Origin: Geosiphon pyriformis
Taxonomy: Eukaryota > Glomeromycota > Glomeromycetes > Archaeosporales > Geosiphonaceae
Direction: 5' to 3'
Length of the DNA stretch: 64,000 nucleotides
Assembly: GCA_016748015.1 (NCBI GenBank)
Contig: JAAOMT010000436.1
Location: forward strand, 1,002,033 to 1,066,032
Position numbers and translations under genes: made by a program. Positions 1 to 10,047 of this stretch are shown piece after piece (position 1 is the first letter of the stretch; the number at the start of each line of letters is the position of its first letter). The notes beneath the pieces were generated by a model that ran no database searches, was not told the DNA's origin, and saw only the letters and a list, made by a program, of their open reading frames with translations.

Positions 1-1249
1 TACAATCTTCACACCAGCACTCTTAGAATTACCAAACACAGAGACTGCTTTATGAAACCACTCCTTAAAAACAAATCCTTTGCACAAGGCAATACAGAAT
101 GAAATGTTCAAAACACAAAAAGACAAAAATTGTAACACACTAAAAATGGAATGATGAAGGCCAGAAATATTCTCCCAAATCATTGCGTAGTTCTTCAGAA
201 GACGAACACGAGTAGCAGCATCAACATCACAAGAAAAAACATGGTCAGAAATCTCTACACAGCCACAAAATAAGCAGATTACACTTGGGTAATCTTTATC
301 ATAAAGGCATTTGCAAACAGCAACAGACAGCCTGTAATGTAAAGCTTTTATGAAATATGTGTGAATGCCAGCAGTGCATTTACTAGTAAGACCAGCAGCC
401 ATATGTGAATCAGGATGCCAAACAGAGACAGATCTCTGCCAATCAATGTTTGCCAACAAATCTTGAGTCACAACATAGGTGTCTGAACCATACTCCCAAC
501 GTAGACAATGAATAGAACAAAAAATATCATAAACAAAATGTCTAGAATTACCTGAAACAATATCACTACCAGCCAAGATGAATCTTTCATTCAACTGGGG
601 GGGAAGAATCAAATTAGAGAAAACAGCATAGCCAGCCAGCTTATCAGCACAGTTGTTGCCAAAATTACCAGAATGGCCCTTAACCTTATGCCAGGTGATT
701 TTCAACCTCTTTGAGCATACAAAATTTGCAATATAATGGCATTCCACCCAGCAGCGATTATGGAAATCTGGACAAGACACACTTAATTCAGATTTGCAAG
801 CATCCAATACTGCCTAACTGTCCAAGAACAAACTAATACTACTAGACACTAGAACACACTCAAGGGCAAGTGCTATTGCCTGCAATTTTGCTAGTGTAGA
901 TAACATCAAACCTGAAACCTTAACTTCCATACCCATGTTAATGTCATCAAAGAAAACCACTGCACCAGACTTTATGTTAACAGATCCCAAGCCAGACAAA
1001 GAACTGTTTGTGTACACTGAGATGCAGCCAGCACCCAGACCAGATAAGTGATCATGAACCAAACCAAACTCAACAGAATTCAAAACACTAGAGGTATTAG
1101 CATCACCCAATAATAGATTTTGCACAGAAGAAGCTACCGTATTACCCAGAAATTTAATAGACAAGACAAACTACTCAGGAATGGGGCCACATGGATCCAG
1201 CCTTTTCCAATGCTTAAAGGTCACTCACTCAAAAACACCACCCTTATGG
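1..1249 (-). pseudogene. LINE (non-LTR retrotransposon) 3' fragment: RNase H and C-terminal zinc-binding region
   Basis: Read on the minus strand, this is the 3' part of a LINE ORF2. In order it shows a linker like 'HWKRLDPCGPIPE' near 1,190, then an RNase H-like domain with 'VYTNSS' (the usual first Asp is Asn), 'LFLDS', 'WHKVKGHSGN' and 'NNCADKLAG', and finally a CxxC...H...C cluster ('CLFCGC', 'DHVFSC') near 200-270. It runs off the left window edge. In-frame stops lie at 814-816 (TAG between 'LDS' and 'AVLDA', where Gln is normal), at 1,171-1,173 (TAG where 'PEWF' would have Trp) and near 1,225. The element is dead. The upstream RT part is missing because an LTR element boundary begins at 1,250. 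Confidence 0.8.
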
Positions 1250-2261
1250 TGTTACCAGAGGTTTTTGGTCTCTTTTCTTAAATGTTGGTAATGTTGATTT
1301 GCTGTGAATTCACGTTTTCAGGAAGTAGTTGAACCTCCAATAACTGAATTTATCTTCAAATTATCTCCTATAATTTGAACTGCTGGGCTTATAAGTGGAA
1401 TGGCCAATTCCTTGCCAGTTACTTTATGTAGTTATGTTGTAGTAAACATCAACTCTTTCCCAGGAATTGTTCGTCTGGAAGCTCACTAAAAATGTGTAGT
1501 TACTTTGCTGTAAAAGTCAACTCTTCTATAGGAATTTTGTCTGTAGGCTACCCTAATAATTATAATAAGAAAAATAAAAGAAAATAAAAGAAATGTAAAA
1601 GAAATAGAATTTTGTTAAGAGAAACGTTTTCTATCCAGGCCTGGAGTCACTAACAGTTTACTGAAATTGGTAGCTAATCAATTTTGAAATGTTAGTTGGG
1701 TTTTGGGGATTTTCCAAGTACAATAATTAAAGAATTTGGTTTTTCGAATTATTTGATATTTATTTCTTTTTGTGTGTATAGGAATGGTTTTAAGAGATAA
1801 ATCTAAAGTAAGATACATTTTCCAAAAGAGAAAAGCTCTTCTTTTATACAACTTGTTGTAGTACTAGTTTATGAACTTGCACTTTTTCTCTTTGCCCAAA
1901 TTCTGGCAAACTAAAGATACATTTTGATGAACTACAAGTTATTTTGCTGAACTATTGATTAATTTGGGTGAACTATTCATAATTTCGGCAAATTTCTGTA
2001 AATTTCGGCGAATTTCTTATAAATTTTGGCGAATTTCTGTAAATTTCGGCGAATTTTTAAATGTTACAAAGTTCAGGGTATTGTGTAATTTGATCATCTT
2101 ATTTTCTGTTGTACTAATTAAATTATTTTAATTGAATCGTGATATGTGATAATTGATTAAATAATAAATGATAATTTGAAATGATATTAATATACTAATG
2201 AATTATAGGAATTATAAGGATAATTTCATGCTAATTAATAGCTAAAATTCTACTGGTAACA
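1250..2261 (-). repeat. Family A LTR (3' LTR of element 1)
   Basis: A 1,012-bp LTR beginning TGTTACCAG and ending CTGGTAACA on the plus strand, a perfect 9-bp terminal inverted repeat with TG...CA ends. It matches 10,066-11,076 along its whole length with scattered substitutions. It contains a run of short repeats of the type AATTTCGGCGAATTTCTGTA at about 1,978-2,058. Confidence 0.93.
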
Positions 2262-2277
2262 TAATCTCCTCCTCAAG
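2262..2277 (-). promoter_or_regulatory. Polypurine tract of element 1
   Basis: On the minus strand the bases just before the 3' LTR read TTGAGGAGGAGATTA. This is a purine-rich tract directly abutting the LTR, where plus-strand DNA synthesis of an LTR element is primed. Confidence 0.7.
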
Positions 2278-2361
2278 ACTGAGCTCTGTCGAAGTCCAAG
2301 CACTATCTGTAATATTGAGATAGTGATCTAAAATGATTGAAGTAATCTGGTCTGAAAATTG

Positions 2362-2949
2362 TTAAAATTTCAGTTCTGTGAGTTTGCCAATGTATTGGAC
2401 TTTTATTGATTGCAGTATTGGATTTTGTAGAACATTTTTACAAGTATTAAACAAATCATAGAGTCTAAAAGCTGCTCTAAGTTTGTAGCGAGTGTTTGTT
2501 GGTCCAGCTGCTGTTTTGAATTCATTGTAGATTTGTTTTTGTATAACTTCAGGAGTAAGATTTGTTGCTTTAAGTTTCAGTTTTCGTTCATAAAGTGTTT
2601 TTCCAATTTGAAAGTATCTATAGATAGAAGTGTATTCATTGTTCTGTTCATTAAGAAGTAGTAGTAGTTTTTGTTGCATTGTAGTATTTGGTGGAATGTC
2701 AATAGGAGCAATTAGCAGATTTTCTTCTAGTGCCTGCTTCAAAAGTCTTGGTAATCTATTCTCAGAGTGACTTCTTGTTTCTCTTCTATAGGGGTGATAG
2801 TTCTGTAAATGATTTGCTACTGGGGCTGTGGTTTCTTTCTGAATGTATTTAATTTGACTTCCATTAATCGTTATAGATAAGTCAGAGAGTGTTTTCAAAA
2901 CTAACATTAATTTTTGGAATATTTGTTGAATATTTCGGGGAATAATCAT
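2362..2949 (-). CDS. Element 1 polyprotein C-terminal extension, unknown function
   Basis: An open stretch of 195 codons downstream of integrase, in the same frame as the rest of the polyprotein and separated from integrase by about 200 bases with several stops. A segment 'LSITINGSQIKYIQKE' resembles 'IEITINQQTIQYQDTR' at the same place in element 2 (about 20,985) and a similar segment in element 3 (about 22,420). Position and sequence are therefore conserved between two LTR families. It is charged and mostly helical-looking. I see no signal peptide or membrane segment, so nothing supports an envelope protein. I do not recognise the family. It may be part of the polyprotein or a separate third ORF. 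Confidence 0.55.
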   Translation of the reverse strand: MIIPRNIQQIFQKLMLVLKTLSDLSITINGSQIKYIQKETTAPVANHLQNYHPYRRETRSHSENRLPRLLKQALEENLLIAPIDIPPNTTMQQKLLLLLNEQNNEYTSIYRYFQIGKTLYERKLKLKATNLTPEVIQKQIYNEFKTAAGPTNTRYKLRAAFRLYDLFNTCKNVLQNPILQSIKVQYIGKLTELKF

Positions 2950-3150
2950 GATAAAATTGACTAATTATGAAAAGAGAGAATAAAGAAAATTATTTTTTGG
3001 ATATGGGGGTTTTTTTTATTATTTGTTTTTGGGTTTGGGTGTTTTGTAATTATTTACTATTTTTGTCTTTGTGTTTTTAGTAAAGAATTATTGTAAAATT
3101 TAAGTGTTCAAGTTTGGTTGTTGTTCTATTATAATTATTGGTTCTAAATT

Positions 3151-4449
3151 TCAGGGAATATCTTCAGGATTAATTAAAGGGGAATGTGTACCAATTTGTG
3201 AAATTAATGGTTCAGGATTGTTTCTGGAATGATAGTGTTTCAGTCTGTCTCCATATGCAACTTTTGCTAATATTTTGTCATTAAGTCTTAACTTATATGA
3301 TCCATTGCCTAGGATTTCGTGAATATAAAATGGTCCATCCCATTTGTTTCCAAATTTCTCACTCCATTGTTTTTCAGCCTTAGTTCTGTGTAAGAGAACT
3401 TTATTTCCAACTTTAAATTCATTGGTACTAGATGGTAATTTGTTGTCATGTCTTTCTTTTTGTTGAGCTTGGGAATGTTCAATATGAGCTGCTGCTATTC
3501 TTCTTTTTCTTTCCAGTGTACTAAGAAGAGTGTAGGCTCTTTTTTGGAGTGTCTCTTGAAAGTTTTCTTCATTGATTAGTTGCACTGGATATGTTTCCAC
3601 TGTGAAATTAATTGGTAATGTTGCTGTCCTTCCATAAGTAAGATCAAATGGTGTGTGTTTCATAGTATCTTGTTTTAGTGTTCTGTATGCTAGTAACACT
3701 GATGGAATAAAGATATCCCATTCCTGTTCAAAGTCTGTTGAGACTTTGGCTAAAGATTCACACAATGTTCTGTTGAAACGTTCTACAAGTCCATTTGTTT
3801 GAGGGTGATAAGATGATGATAGAAGTCTTTTGACATTGAACCATTCACAAATTTCTTGTATCAAGTTGTTCACAAAATGTGTTCCTTGATCAGATAAGAG
3901 TTCAATTGGGCATCCATGTCTACAGATAATGTCTTCATAGATGAATTTTGCTACTGATTTTGCATCTGCTCTTTGGATGGCTCTAGCTTCAGGCCATTTG
4001 GTAAGATAATCCACTGCAACTGCAATATAATGATTTCCTTGGGTTGTGATAAATAATGGTCCGACTAAATCAATTCCAACTCTGTTAAAAGGTTGTCCAA
4101 CTTTGATTGGATTTAAAGATTCTGTGGGGTGAGTTCCTCCTCTTCTTTGGCAGTTATCACAAGATTCTACATATTGTCGAATGTCTTTTTGCATGTGAGG
4201 CCAAAAATAATGTTCAAGGGTTCTTTGAATTGTTCCCTCTTTTCCCAAGTGTGCTAAAGACGGATCTGTGTGCATGTTGTATAAAATTGTTTCTTTTTTA
4301 TTCTCTTGTACTAATCTGAGTGGCTGGTTTGGTTTTCTGTGATTTTTATAATAAATTTTGTTCTGGTGTATAAAATATTGTTTTGATTGGTGTTGTAAGT
4401 GGTGTTTTTTGCTTGGAGACCAGTTTTCTGGCATGGTAAGGGTCTCCAA
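3151..4449 (-). CDS. Element 1 integrase (polyprotein segment)
   Basis: 432 uninterrupted codons. An HHCC zinc-binding region (H60, H67, C97, C100) is followed by the catalytic core with all three acidic residues: D117 in 'GIDLVGPL', D177 in 'LLSDQGTHF' and E213 in 'NGLVERFNRT'. A GPY/F-like C-terminal module ('KWDGPFYIHEILGNGSYKL') follows. The enzyme would insert the element cDNA into host DNA. The segment begins after a TAG at about 4,540 that sits in a Gln-rich stretch, so the ATG at 4,449 is probably only an internal Met of the polyprotein. It is the best preserved enzyme in the three elements. Confidence 0.88.
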   Translation of the reverse strand: METLTMPENWSPSKKHHLQHQSKQYFIHQNKIYYKNHRKPNQPLRLVQENKKETILYNMHTDPSLAHLGKEGTIQRTLEHYFWPHMQKDIRQYVESCDNCQRRGGTHPTESLNPIKVGQPFNRVGIDLVGPLFITTQGNHYIAVAVDYLTKWPEARAIQRADAKSVAKFIYEDIICRHGCPIELLSDQGTHFVNNLIQEICEWFNVKRLLSSSYHPQTNGLVERFNRTLCESLAKVSTDFEQEWDIFIPSVLLAYRTLKQDTMKHTPFDLTYGRTATLPINFTVETYPVQLINEENFQETLQKRAYTLLSTLERKRRIAAAHIEHSQAQQKERHDNKLPSSTNEFKVGNKVLLHRTKAEKQWSEKFGNKWDGPFYIHEILGNGSYKLRLNDKILAKVAYGDRLKHYHSRNNPEPLISQIGTHSPLINPEDIP

Positions 4450-4641
4450 ATAATTTTTAAGATTGCTGTAGTTTCTGGGATTTATTCTTGTTTGGTTATT
4501 TTGTTGGTAAGTTGGTAAGTTGTGGTGGAATTGTTGTTGGTACTAATTTTGTTTCATTCTTGAGAGACTATCAACATTGGTATGTAATTTTCTTGGTTTG
4601 TGGTGTACAATATATCTGTAATCTGCTAGGAAGTTATTCCA

Positions 4642-5835
4642 TCAAGACTGTTTGGCACTTTGTTCAGTTTTCTTTTTATTAAGCCATTTGAGGCCAATGT
4701 TGTTCGTTATTATGTCAAATTCTTTTCCATTTTTCAGATATTGTTGAAAATGTTTAAGAGCCCAAATAACTGCAGCAGCTTCTAATTCAGTTGAGCCATA
4801 TTTGAGTTCTGTTGGCTTGAGTGTTCTGTTGGCATATGCAATAACTTGTTCTTGGCCATTTTCATCCAATTGTGATAAGATGGCACCAAATGCTATGTGT
4901 GAGGCATCAGTGGCTAATTGGAATTGTTTGTTGAAGTCTGGGTAAGCAAGAACTGGGGCTGTTGTCAATTTTGTTTTGAGAATTTCAAAAGCTTTTTGTT
5001 GTTCTTCAGTCCATTTGTATGGTATGTTTTTGTTGGTAAGATAATTGAGTGGTTTGGCAATTTCTGAGAATCCTTTTATGAATTTTTGATAGTAAGAGGC
5101 TAATCCCACAAATCCTCTTAGTTCTGTAGTATTTCTGGTAGTTTGAAAGTTTTTGACAGCATTGATTGTTTCTGGATTTGGTTTGATTCCATCTTTACTA
5201 ACTATGTGTCCAAGAAAGATCAAACTTGTTTTTCCAAAGTGACATTTCTCAATATTTAACTTTAATCCTGCTTTCCGTAATCATTGAAAAACTTTTCGCA
5301 GGTAAATGAGATANNNNNNNNNNNNNNNNNNNNNNNNNNNNNNNNNNNNNNNNNNNNNNNNNNNNNNNNNNNNNNNNNNNNNNNNNNNNNNNNNNNNNNN
5401 NNNNNNNNNNNNNNNNNNNNNNNNNNNNNNNNNNNNTGTCATCAATTCTTAGAAGAGGGTAGGCATCTCTAATTGTAACACTATTCAGTTGTCTATAATC
5501 AACACAGAATCTAATTTTTCCATTTTTTTTTTAACCAAAACTACTGGTGAGGCCTAAGGACTTCTTGATGGTTAAATCAATTCGTTATTGAGCATTCTTT
5601 GGACCTCTTCTCTGATAAATTGGTGGCTGGCAGGTGGCACTCAATAAGCTTGTTGACGTTTTGGTAGAGCATCTCCTGTATAGATCTGATGTTGAACAAT
5701 GTCTGTTTTTCCCAAGTCATTGTTGTCTTTTGCAAATATATCTGCAAATTCAGCTATCAATTGTTTTAATTGTCTTTGTTGTTGAGGTTCTAAGAGATCC
5801 ATATTGATTTGCAAGAGTTTTTCTTCCAACAAGTG
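4642..5835 (-). pseudogene. Element 1 reverse transcriptase and RNase H, broken by assembly gap
   Basis: The N-terminal side of RT lies at 5,437-5,835 ('PPASHQF', '[14 protein letters not shown]'). RT thumb and RNase H lie at 4,642-5,313 ('FLGHIVSKDGIKPNP', 'FVGLASYYQKFI', 'LATDASH', 'STELEAAAVIWALKHF'). The gap at 5,314-5,436 falls exactly over the palm with the YxDD box. Stops at about 5,641 (TGA), 5,584 (TAA) and 5,569 (TAG) align with Arg, Gln and Trp in element 2. In RNase H the usual 'TDH' motif reads 'TNN', so one catalytic Asp appears changed to Asn. The domain is inactive as assembled. Confidence 0.82.
5314..5436. other. Assembly gap (123 N)
   Basis: A run of 123 N inside the RT of element 1. 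Alignment to the intact-length RT of element 2 (about 18,392 to 18,660) suggests roughly 265 bases are missing, so the gap length is not the true distance. Confidence 0.97.
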
Positions 5836-6012
5836 GTAGTTTTCAGTAGTGGGAATGATATTTGAATTTAGGAGTAGAGTGTGCTTTATAATTTTGATGA
5901 AATTAGAGACAATTTGAGAGTTTTCATCTTGAAAGATATTGCTGTGTATGATTCCAATTTCTAATTTGTTTAATAAAACAATAGGGTAATTATTGGGGTT
6001 GTAGAATGTAAC

Positions 6013-7545
6013 TCAAAATTTTTTCATTCCTTTGGGAATATAAACGTTTGGAATTGATATTTCATGCTTCAAACAGATTTGTTCATTGGATTCAAAGATT
6101 TGTTGTGTAGTGGTGGGTTTTGAGCAAGTGTAAATTTCGTGATGTTCTCCAAAAGGTGAAATGGTAATTGGCTGAAGAAGTTGAAGAATCTGATGAGATT
6201 CATTTTGTATATTAAGAACTATGTTTACTGGAACTGTAAATCGTCCAGTTGAACCAAAACCTTGAGTTCCTCTTTCACTTTTTTCCAATTGTTCTCTGTT
6301 GTTTACTGATTGTAAACCCGAAATGTTGATTAAGGGTAAGTAAATTGCTTGAGCAATTTTTTCAGCATGTTCAATTTTGAATGGTTTGTCTGTCTCATTC
6401 TGTAACATGATGGTAATGTCTCCAATGTATCCTGTATCTATAACTCCTCCTTTAATATTAATTCCTTTGCTTGCCAATGATAATCTGGATGCAATTTGAA
6501 CCATTGCTCCTGGTGGAATTTCAAGAACAATTTTTAAATTGATTTTTGTCAAAGACTTTGGTTGGAGAATCAAAGTATCTTTTTCTGGATATCTTAAGTT
6601 ATATCCAGCATCAATTTCGTGTGCTTTTTCTGGTCTGATTCCTTGGCCATAGTTGTCAAAATATTTAAGTTGTAGAGGTGGTTGCTTTTCAAGAAGATAG
6701 ATGGGAGTGGTTGGTAGTTCTTCTACTTGTTTAGATACTCCAAATTCGATTTCATTTTCATCATTTTCATCTGGCAAAGGAATGCTAAGAGCATAACATT
6801 CTAAACACCATTGGTCATCACAAGGCATAACACATTCTTCACACAATTGAACGTTCATTTGCTTTAATTGTTGAATTTGAGCTTCTTTGGTCGGATATGT
6901 GTGGCTTGCAATTTGGTGGTAGGTTTCTACTTCATCTTCATAATCAAATCCAGCTAATTCCATAGTGTACTCAATATATTCAGCTTTTTTCATTTGGTGG
7001 ACATCTTTTTGAGTGGCTCCATTGATTAATGTCATTGCTAGGTCAAAAATTATTTCAGCATCATGAGAGTAGTGGTAAAGTTTATTGAGAGCACTGTTGT
7101 ATGCTGCATCAAATGGTGTTCCTCTTCTGACTTTTTCCGAAATTGATAGAGCATATTGACAGGTTTGATCACATACTCCTCTTCTCATTGCTACATCAAT
7201 CCAATTGTATTCTTCTGGTAGTATTTCTCCACATATAAGACAAGGTGTGTTGTCCCATTTTCTACTTCTTTTTGGAAATCCAAATCGTTCTCTATGGCAT
7301 GCTTTGCAAAAATAACAGGTACGAGTTTCATATTCCTCTTCTGGAAAAATACATGCTCCCATTGATGAAAGTTTTTTGTTGCAATCTTTGCATTTGAGTG
7401 GAATATAAAGTGGTTGTTTCTGTGGTTCTGGTGTAGAATATCTAACTTTCTTCCATCTCCTTGATTCTTTGAAAATTTCTTGTTCGGTTTCTTCAGCCCA
7501 ATTGGATGTTGGTCCAAGAGCCATGTAGATTTCAGTAAGTGGCAT
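6013..7545 (-). CDS. Element 1 Cys-rich region plus dUTPase domain (polyprotein segment)
   Basis: 510 codons between protease and RT, in the polyprotein frame. Residues 52-129 hold paired cysteines (C52/C55, C77/C80/C83, C102/C105, C125/C129) and a second cluster is C235/C238/C242/C247/C250, suggesting zinc binding. Residues ~300-440 form a trimeric-type dUTPase with all five motifs: 'DAGYNL' (312-317), 'ASRLSLASK' (352-360), 'GVIDTGYIGDI' (367-377, catalytic Asp and Tyr kept), 'IAQAIYLPL' (397-405) and 'RGTQGFGSTGR' (425-435). Motif 1 has Asn where Asp is usual. A dUTPase hydrolyses dUTP to dUMP and would keep uracil out of the element cDNA. The segment ends at a TGA where Arg is likely ancestral. 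The Cys-rich region is not one I recognise. Confidence 0.85.
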   Translation of the reverse strand: MPLTEIYMALGPTSNWAEETEQEIFKESRRWKKVRYSTPEPQKQPLYIPLKCKDCNKKLSSMGACIFPEEEYETRTCYFCKACHRERFGFPKRSRKWDNTPCLICGEILPEEYNWIDVAMRRGVCDQTCQYALSISEKVRRGTPFDAAYNSALNKLYHYSHDAEIIFDLAMTLINGATQKDVHQMKKAEYIEYTMELAGFDYEDEVETYHQIASHTYPTKEAQIQQLKQMNVQLCEECVMPCDDQWCLECYALSIPLPDENDENEIEFGVSKQVEELPTTPIYLLEKQPPLQLKYFDNYGQGIRPEKAHEIDAGYNLRYPEKDTLILQPKSLTKINLKIVLEIPPGAMVQIASRLSLASKGINIKGGVIDTGYIGDITIMLQNETDKPFKIEHAEKIAQAIYLPLINISGLQSVNNREQLEKSERGTQGFGSTGRFTVPVNIVLNIQNESHQILQLLQPITISPFGEHHEIYTCSKPTTTQQIFESNEQICLKHEISIPNVYIPKGMKKF

Positions 7546-7565
7546 TTCTTTCTCCTTTTCAAATT

Positions 7566-8283
7566 CAAATACTGGAGTTTTTTCTGATCGTTTGTTAAAG
7601 GTACCACAGGTTGCAGGTACTATGGTATATTGTCCTTGGTATGAGATTTTAAGTTCTTGAGTTTCCCAGTTCAGGTTTGTATTGGCCTTGAGAAGCCAAT
7701 CATTTCCGACTAGAGCTTAGTATTGGGGTGCATCCATAACAAAAACTTTAACTGGAATGGTGATTCCATCAATTGAAAAAGGGAAATCATCAATTTCTCC
7801 TATTGGAGTCTTCTTCATACCATCAGCTGTGACAATAACTGTTTGAGCTGGTCTGTTTATGTTTTGTTTGAGTTGTTGCATCAGCTGGTAAGTGATAATA
7901 CTTCCTGCTGATCCACTATCTAAGATTAAGCGAATGGGTTTTTCTTCCACTGTAGCTTCTGTGTACATGGCAGTAATTGCTTTCTGTTCATTGACTGCTG
8001 CATTACTAAGCAGAAATGTTGATTCATTTGCCTCAAATTCAAATGGAAATATATCTGACAGATTAGCATTTTGGGCAATTTGAGCTGGGGGAATGGTGTG
8101 GTTAGAAGAGTTTGATCTTGGTGTTGCAATTTCACCTTCAGAAAGTGCAGTTTGTTGAAAATCCGATTCCTCTGGTATTGTAAGATAACTGGGTTGAGTG
8201 TAATAGTGATTGGGTCTTTGCTGGCCCAAATTTCGGGGAACCAACTGGTTATTTGGATTGATTCTGTTGTGGTTATTCTGCAA
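7566..8283 (-). CDS. Element 1 aspartic protease (polyprotein segment)
   Basis: The retropepsin-type motif 'LILDSGSAGSIIT' is intact, followed by 'VTADG' and by 'ALVGNDWL' beyond an in-frame TAG at 7,717-7,719. Element 2 has Gln at that TAG. A Gln/Pro-rich linker with stops precedes it, joining Gag to protease in one frame. The enzyme would cleave the polyprotein during particle maturation. The open stretch with the active site is 7,717-8,283. Confidence 0.8.
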
Positions 8284-8433
8284 TTAATTTTGGGATGTGG
8301 ATTGGTTATGTTGAACCAATTTTCTTGCTGGTACTTGATATTGTTGAGTGGGTGGTGTCTGATATGGCTGAATTGGTAAAGGTTGCTGATATTGTTGCTG
8401 CATTGATTGTGGAGCTGGTGGATAGTAACTGTT

Positions 8434-10020
8434 TTAATTTTGTGGTCTTGGTGAATAATAAGTTGGTGGTGGAAATTGGTAATAGGATTGTTGTAGTGAA
8501 GAGTAACGTTGATTACTCCTGTTTTGTTGGTCTCTTTGTAATTTCCTACAATCTTGTTTCCAGTGCCTTGGAATTCCACAATAATGACAATTTTGAGATT
8601 GGTTGTTGGATGATGATCCAAATTTGTTTTGGTTGCATTGTTGTGGAGGTTGATATTTTTGTGGTTGTTGTTGCTGTTGTTGTTGGTTTGTGAAGTAGCT
8701 TTCAACTTTTTTTGTGAGTTGGTCTATCTTCTTTTCAGCTGCTGAGCTGGTTTCTCCAATTGCAAGGTTTACAAACTTGGTGTGATTTGCTTCTTCCATT
8801 GCCATTTCATAGCTCTTTGTATGTCTAATAGCAGTTGCTAAGTCTGCTAGAACATGTGGACGGACTTTTTTAATCAGTTTGTCTTTTAACCCTGCTATAA
8901 ACTGATCCAGAATTTGAGCATCAGAATAGTAGTCATTGGTTTCCAATTGTCGGATTTGTCTGAGAAGTTTGTTAAATCTTCCAAGATAGGTCATAACAGA
9001 TTCAAATGTTTCTTGTTTGATATTGTGAAAGCGGTTTCTGAGAGTGATAGAGGTATTGTTGTTGGTGAATTGTTGTAGAAAAGCATCTTTGAATGCTTGC
9101 CAGTTTTCAAATGGTTCTTCTAAATTTTTAAACCATTCTTCTGCTGTTCCTTGGAGAAAGTAGAAAATTGCTTTGAGCATTCTTGCTGTAATCCAACCAT
9201 TTGCATCTCCTGCTTTTTGAACTTTGTCAAGCCATTCTTGGGGACTGGTATCATTGTCTTCACCAGTGAATTCTGGGATTTTTGCAATGTAAGCAGTTGC
9301 CATTTCTTCTTTGTTTTTTGGAATTTCTTCTGGTTCTGATTCAGTTTCTTTACTTTCCAAGCTTTCTGAGTGATTACTTTCATTTTCCTGTAAGTAATCA
9401 ATGATATTGGCACTTGTTGATATTGGTTCCTGCTGTTGAGTAGAATTTCTCGGTGACTAAAAATCTTCTGGTCTGGAGAAATGGCTAAGTGGTGAACTTG
9501 GTGTTTGTGGTTGAACAAGTGAAATTGGAAATGGTGCAATAGAAAGTGGTAATTTGACACTGGTTCCTTGTTCAAGTGTTTGCAAGTGTTTGGCAGTTGT
9601 CTTTTGTAGTGTTAGAGTGTTTGGAGTGGTTCTTGAGTATTGCTTCAATTTTTGTTTGCCTTTATTGCTTGTTTCTGTCTCTGATTCAAAGTCAAAAGAG
9701 TATTTAGACTGTACTGGGTATTTTTCTTCACAATGCTTAATAATATTAAAATTAAGTTCTTGGAAGTAGGTAGCAAGTGTTTCACTGTTCAGGTCTTCTG
9801 TTCCCAAATGTGAATAATACACTAAATTATTGTAGAAGTTGCTTCTAACTTCTGAAATGTTGTAGTTTCCAAAAAAATAATTGTTGATGCAGTTTTCAAT
9901 GTATTGGTATACTGATTTCTTTACAATTTCAATTCCGTCTGGAATGTTGAATTTTTGCTTGCAGTGGATGTAAATTGACTGGTAATACTCTAGAGTTGCT
10001 GTGTCTGGTGTGGTCACCAC
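8434..10020 (-). CDS. Element 1 Gag (capsid and CCHC nucleocapsid)
   Basis: Gag starts at the ATG at 10,020, 46 bases inside the 5' LTR, and is open to a TAG at 9,457. The same frame continues at 9,453-8,434. The central part is a retrotransposon Gag domain ('IPEFTGEDNDTSPQEWLDKV', 'AEEWFKNLE', 'SVMTYLGRFNKLL') and a CCHC knuckle 'CHYCGIPRHWKQDC' lies near 8,540-8,580. A Gln-rich tail follows. The TAG at 9,457 probably replaced CAG or CAA. Gag would package element RNA into virus-like particles. Confidence 0.82.
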
Positions 10021-10047
10021 TTTGAATTTGTTGTTGCTGTGTTATTT

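Noticed and set aside
2362-2949. Envelope gene downstream of integrase
   Set aside because: No signal peptide, membrane segment or cysteine pattern is seen. Position alone is not evidence.
8152-8693. Plus-strand ORFs rich in Val and Leu opposite element 1 gag, looking like membrane proteins
   Set aside because: They are antisense shadows of the Gln/Asn-rich Gag linker. The minus strand carries the recognisable CCHC knuckle and capsid motifs.
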